Shown: piece after piece, positions 61,101 to 64,000 of the stretch
Layout: each line of letters opens with the position of its first letter
How positions within the stretch are numbered: position 1 is the stretch's first letter
NCBI GenBank assembly: GCA_038503035.1
Contig: JAVSML010000999.1
Coordinates: 124,001 to 188,000, forward strand
DNA from: Crocodylus rhombifer
Taxonomy: Eukaryota > Chordata > Crocodylia > Crocodylidae
Direction: 5' to 3'
DNA: 64,000 nt
Notes under the pieces: generated by a model
The model's database searches: none
Told to the model about the DNA's origin: nothing
Seen by the model: only the letters and a program-made list of their open reading frames with translations
Made by a program: the position numbers and the translations under genes

Positions 61101-64000
61101 TTAGAAATGTCCTAATAGGTACTTTGCTAAACAGAATCTATTCAATCACAGTGTGAGGTTTTCTGCTAAACACCATTTTGGCGGAATAAAAAGCATTAAT
61201 TGCATATTATTACTAGAGCAGGAAAACATGCTTAAGTTATCATGTTCATACTTGTGCTAATTTACCTATTATGTTTGACATTTACTGTTCTACATGTGAT
61301 CCTATTATATTGACAGAATGTGTTTGATTTATTTAGTAAATGTTTAAAATGTCATTTTAAATGCAATTGACTGGTTTCAAATTACTGTTTTTAATATAAA
61401 ATTGATTTTGAGTATCTAATAATTCTGTATATCACATTCAAGAATGGCTGGCTGAGTGGTTCCAATAGTGATTCTACTAATTAAAAAACTAATTTATTCT
61501 TACATCTGGTAAATGTAAAATAGATAGAGTATCTACACTTGTTTCTTTTTTGATGTCATTTGAGGATTAATGCACACATCCCACAAGTTTCAATGTCTTC
61601 TCAACCCAGGGAATGGGAAGACTTTTGCCATAAGTTTTTTAATCCTTTGTCGTGAAAACATGATCTTTATTGTAGGAGTTATATGTGTCAATTAGTTACA
61701 CGTTGATATCTGCCTGAAGTTTCAGAGAGCCTAAAAGAATAGCTCTGAGCGGTGAAATTTTTCATGGATGCTAACTCAGATACTAATTATGATATGTTAA
61801 ATGGGAACATTAACTATTTTACTGCTCATTGATTCATGTAAGGAAAGAAAGGAAGTATACTATGAAGATACATATGTTTTCTAGGCCATCAGCATTTCCC
61901 AACCCAGGACAGAGGATGCAAAGGTCAAGAGATGATGGATAAATCTAAAAAGCTATCATATCTTAATATATATGAAACATGGAATGATTGTAACTAGGTG
62001 GGGGTGAGAAAATAAATATTTAAAAGTATGAGAAACACTGTTGGAAGCACTGCTGCATGACACTGAAGTATAAAACTGTACTGCATTATATTTAAAAGTA
62101 AGTCCTAGTTTTTCAACTAAAAAAATCAGAAATAATGCATCAAGCAATGGTTTGGGTTTGTTTTTGAACCTGTGTATGCAAGGATTTTAAATACAAAGTA
62201 GCAAATTTTGCCTGTTTGTTTTAGTAAGAGTAAGAGCAAAATATCTAATTTTAAAAGACACAGGAAACTTATGGTGGCTCCAATAGCTGGTGACTTTAGC
62301 TTCTTTTATTTTTATTTGTTCAACTTTATTGAAGGATGCTCTTAAGTATCTTGGCTCTCAGGGCTTTTCTGAAGGTGTCTCACTGTGGAATTCAAATTAA
62401 ACTAAGCTAAAAAAGGCGATTTCAATATAGCTGTTAATATTCTTTACATGTATATCGTACAAGCAATTGTAGTTCATTAAATTGTGTTTTCTTATGCTGG
62501 TTGGGGCACAATGACTTACTTCTGCTGAATTGGGATTTGCAGCTAATAGGGAACTTCAACTAGTAAACAGGAAGTAGAGTAGAAAAAAAGTACCTCATAC
62601 TGATACAAGGGTCATATCAGGGTTTTTTGTTTTTTTCCTTATAAAGCATGTTAAATAAAGTAATTGAACCCTGCAATGCCATCTGGTGGTTTATTCAAGC
62701 ATGTTGAATAAACAAAGGGAACATGAAAAGGATGCACTGCATAGGGAAAAACACAGGGAAAAATGTATACACTGATCCTACTGCAGTGGCAGTTTTAACC
62801 AGATCATTGCTAATTAGAAATCATCAAAACAACCTTTGAAGGTGTAGGTCTTCCAGTTCATTCATAGTGAACATGCTGTTTATTTTGTGTGTGCTGTAAC
62901 TATAGCAATGAGGGTTCTTTTACAGTTCTCTAGTTATCAACAGATTGCTGCAGCAGAGCTAATGGAAGGGGAGTCCCTTTGTGGGGCTAGATTCTGCCTC
63001 TATTTTGAGCATCATGAACCTGAACTAGCTCTGTTTATTAGTTGTCATTTTATTGTGGATTTATGACACTGTATCTAGGAGCAGAGTTTGACCAAAGATG
63101 ATCTATGCATCAGCAGATCTGCAAGCAGCTGCATCATCTCAGAGAGAAGAGTTTAAAAGCATGTTTGTTGCATTACAGGAGCAATGGGGATGAGTCATTT
63201 GAAAAATTGCAAGAAAAAACAGTCATGCAGGAAGAAATACAGAAATCTTTTTTTTTTTCCCCCAGAGGATTTTTTTTTCTATTCCAAAGCATTATTTTAA
63301 ATTAATTAAACTCAGCTCGGAAGTGTGAGATGTGTTCTATAGCTCTAGAAATAGCTGGATGCTGGATGAATACGATTTGTAAATATATATGTTTTTGAAT
63401 TCTGATCAGTTGTTAAGTTTATTGATGTTCATACTTGCTATCTGCAAACGTTTGCGCAATTTGGGGTCCTCTGATTGTTCTCATGTAATTAAAGATGTTC
63501 CTGCAGAAACAAAACAGCCATGTTTGTTCTGCTTTCAAAAGTTCAGCATCCAAGTAGAGGAGAACCAGTGCCATCTGTGAAACACAGCCCTGATTTCACT
63601 AGGCCAGGATTTGCCATATGACTCCAGGAACAAATAGCATGTTAAAACTAATGAATAATGAACAGTTAACAGTAAAATCCATAGTCTGAAAATTCTTCAT
63701 CTATATTGTCAGTAAGTAATGTATTTGCAGAAATCAAGATGGATTTGCAAACTATTTTGCAGAAAGAAAAAATGTTGGACGAGGATGATTTATGCACATC
63801 CAACAGTTCATTACCCCTGTCTTTTACATGCAAGTGTATATGCCGTGTTGGCTGCCAAAGTTTCTTAGGGGTGTGGTACAATGCCATGAGTACTGAAGCT
63901 TAGCAAGAGCTCAGAACTACTGTTCCATTCAACTCAGTCAATTTCAGTTTTGTGCATGATTTAAGCCAAACTCTTTTCTTGCACAAGGAGTGTCAAACCC
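61101..64000. other. Unique AT-rich intron sequence
   Basis: No exon or repeat family recognised. A strong polypyrimidine run ending in CCCCCAG (63247-63264) looks like a splice acceptor but is not followed by a recognisable IL1RAPL1 exon. Confidence 0.4.

Noticed and set aside
63247..63264. Candidate splice acceptor of the next IL1RAPL1 exon
   Set aside because: The sequence after CCCCCAG does not encode the expected ADGCTDW start of the first Ig domain in any frame.

Overview
The window reads as vertebrate, reptile-type genomic DNA, most probably crocodilian (a turtle is the main alternative). It is AT-rich and almost gene-free. It carries several 5'-truncated CR1 LINEs on both strands, an older LINE of the CR1/L3 type, and many non-autonomous DNA transposons (hAT-like elements with 8-bp target duplications and foldback MITEs). 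There are no bacterial operons, rRNA, tRNA, CRISPR or viral genes. The crocodilian call is inference from the repeat mix; the vertebrate call is firm.

One real gene is visible. At 54,522-54,627 on the + strand lies the first coding exon of IL1RAPL1 (interleukin-1 receptor accessory protein-like 1, a synaptic adhesion receptor). It has a polypyrimidine tract and AG acceptor, a start codon at 54,546, 27 signal-peptide-region codons, and a cag|GTAAGT donor. On this reading 1-54,521 is the end of intron 1 (the intron after a 5'-UTR exon) and 54,628-64,000 is the start of intron 2.

Layout. 1-1,000 is unique AT-rich DNA. 969-1,291 is a MITE. 1,768-3,180 is an old minus-strand LINE, split by a 549-bp hAT-like element with a 40-bp minisatellite and C18 run, and carrying a 48+48 bp near-perfect hairpin. 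4,227-5,575 holds an hAT-like element and a foldback MITE. 7,160-9,788 has two minus-strand CR1s around a GC-rich composite repeat. 12,786-16,730 is a dense nest: foldback MITE, a 10-N gap, a GC-rich element with 250-bp inverted arms, a 210-bp tandem array and CR1 tails. 17,170-19,435 has a nearly intact CR1 reverse transcriptase (one frameshift, one stop) and a second, internally deleted CR1. 19,440-26,120 is mostly unique. 26,124-28,411 has a MITE, a CR1 with a 19-bp inverted duplication, and a GC-rich insert. 31,090-32,710 has a + CR1 tail abutting an old minus-strand LINE. 34,650-34,735 is an alternating purine/pyrimidine tract. 41,371-43,863, 46,805-47,241, 49,452-49,860, 51,762-52,907, 56,867-57,364, 58,210-58,579 and 59,148-59,426 are DNA-transposon-like elements. 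60,064-61,100 is another minus-strand CR1. The rest is unique intron sequence in which I recognise nothing.

There is no multi-gene system here. The most unusual signals are two inverted duplications of different size inside LINE copies (template-switch footprints) and the large symmetrical and tandem structures inside GC-rich elements. All family assignments come from recalled consensus sequences and internal comparison, not from a search.
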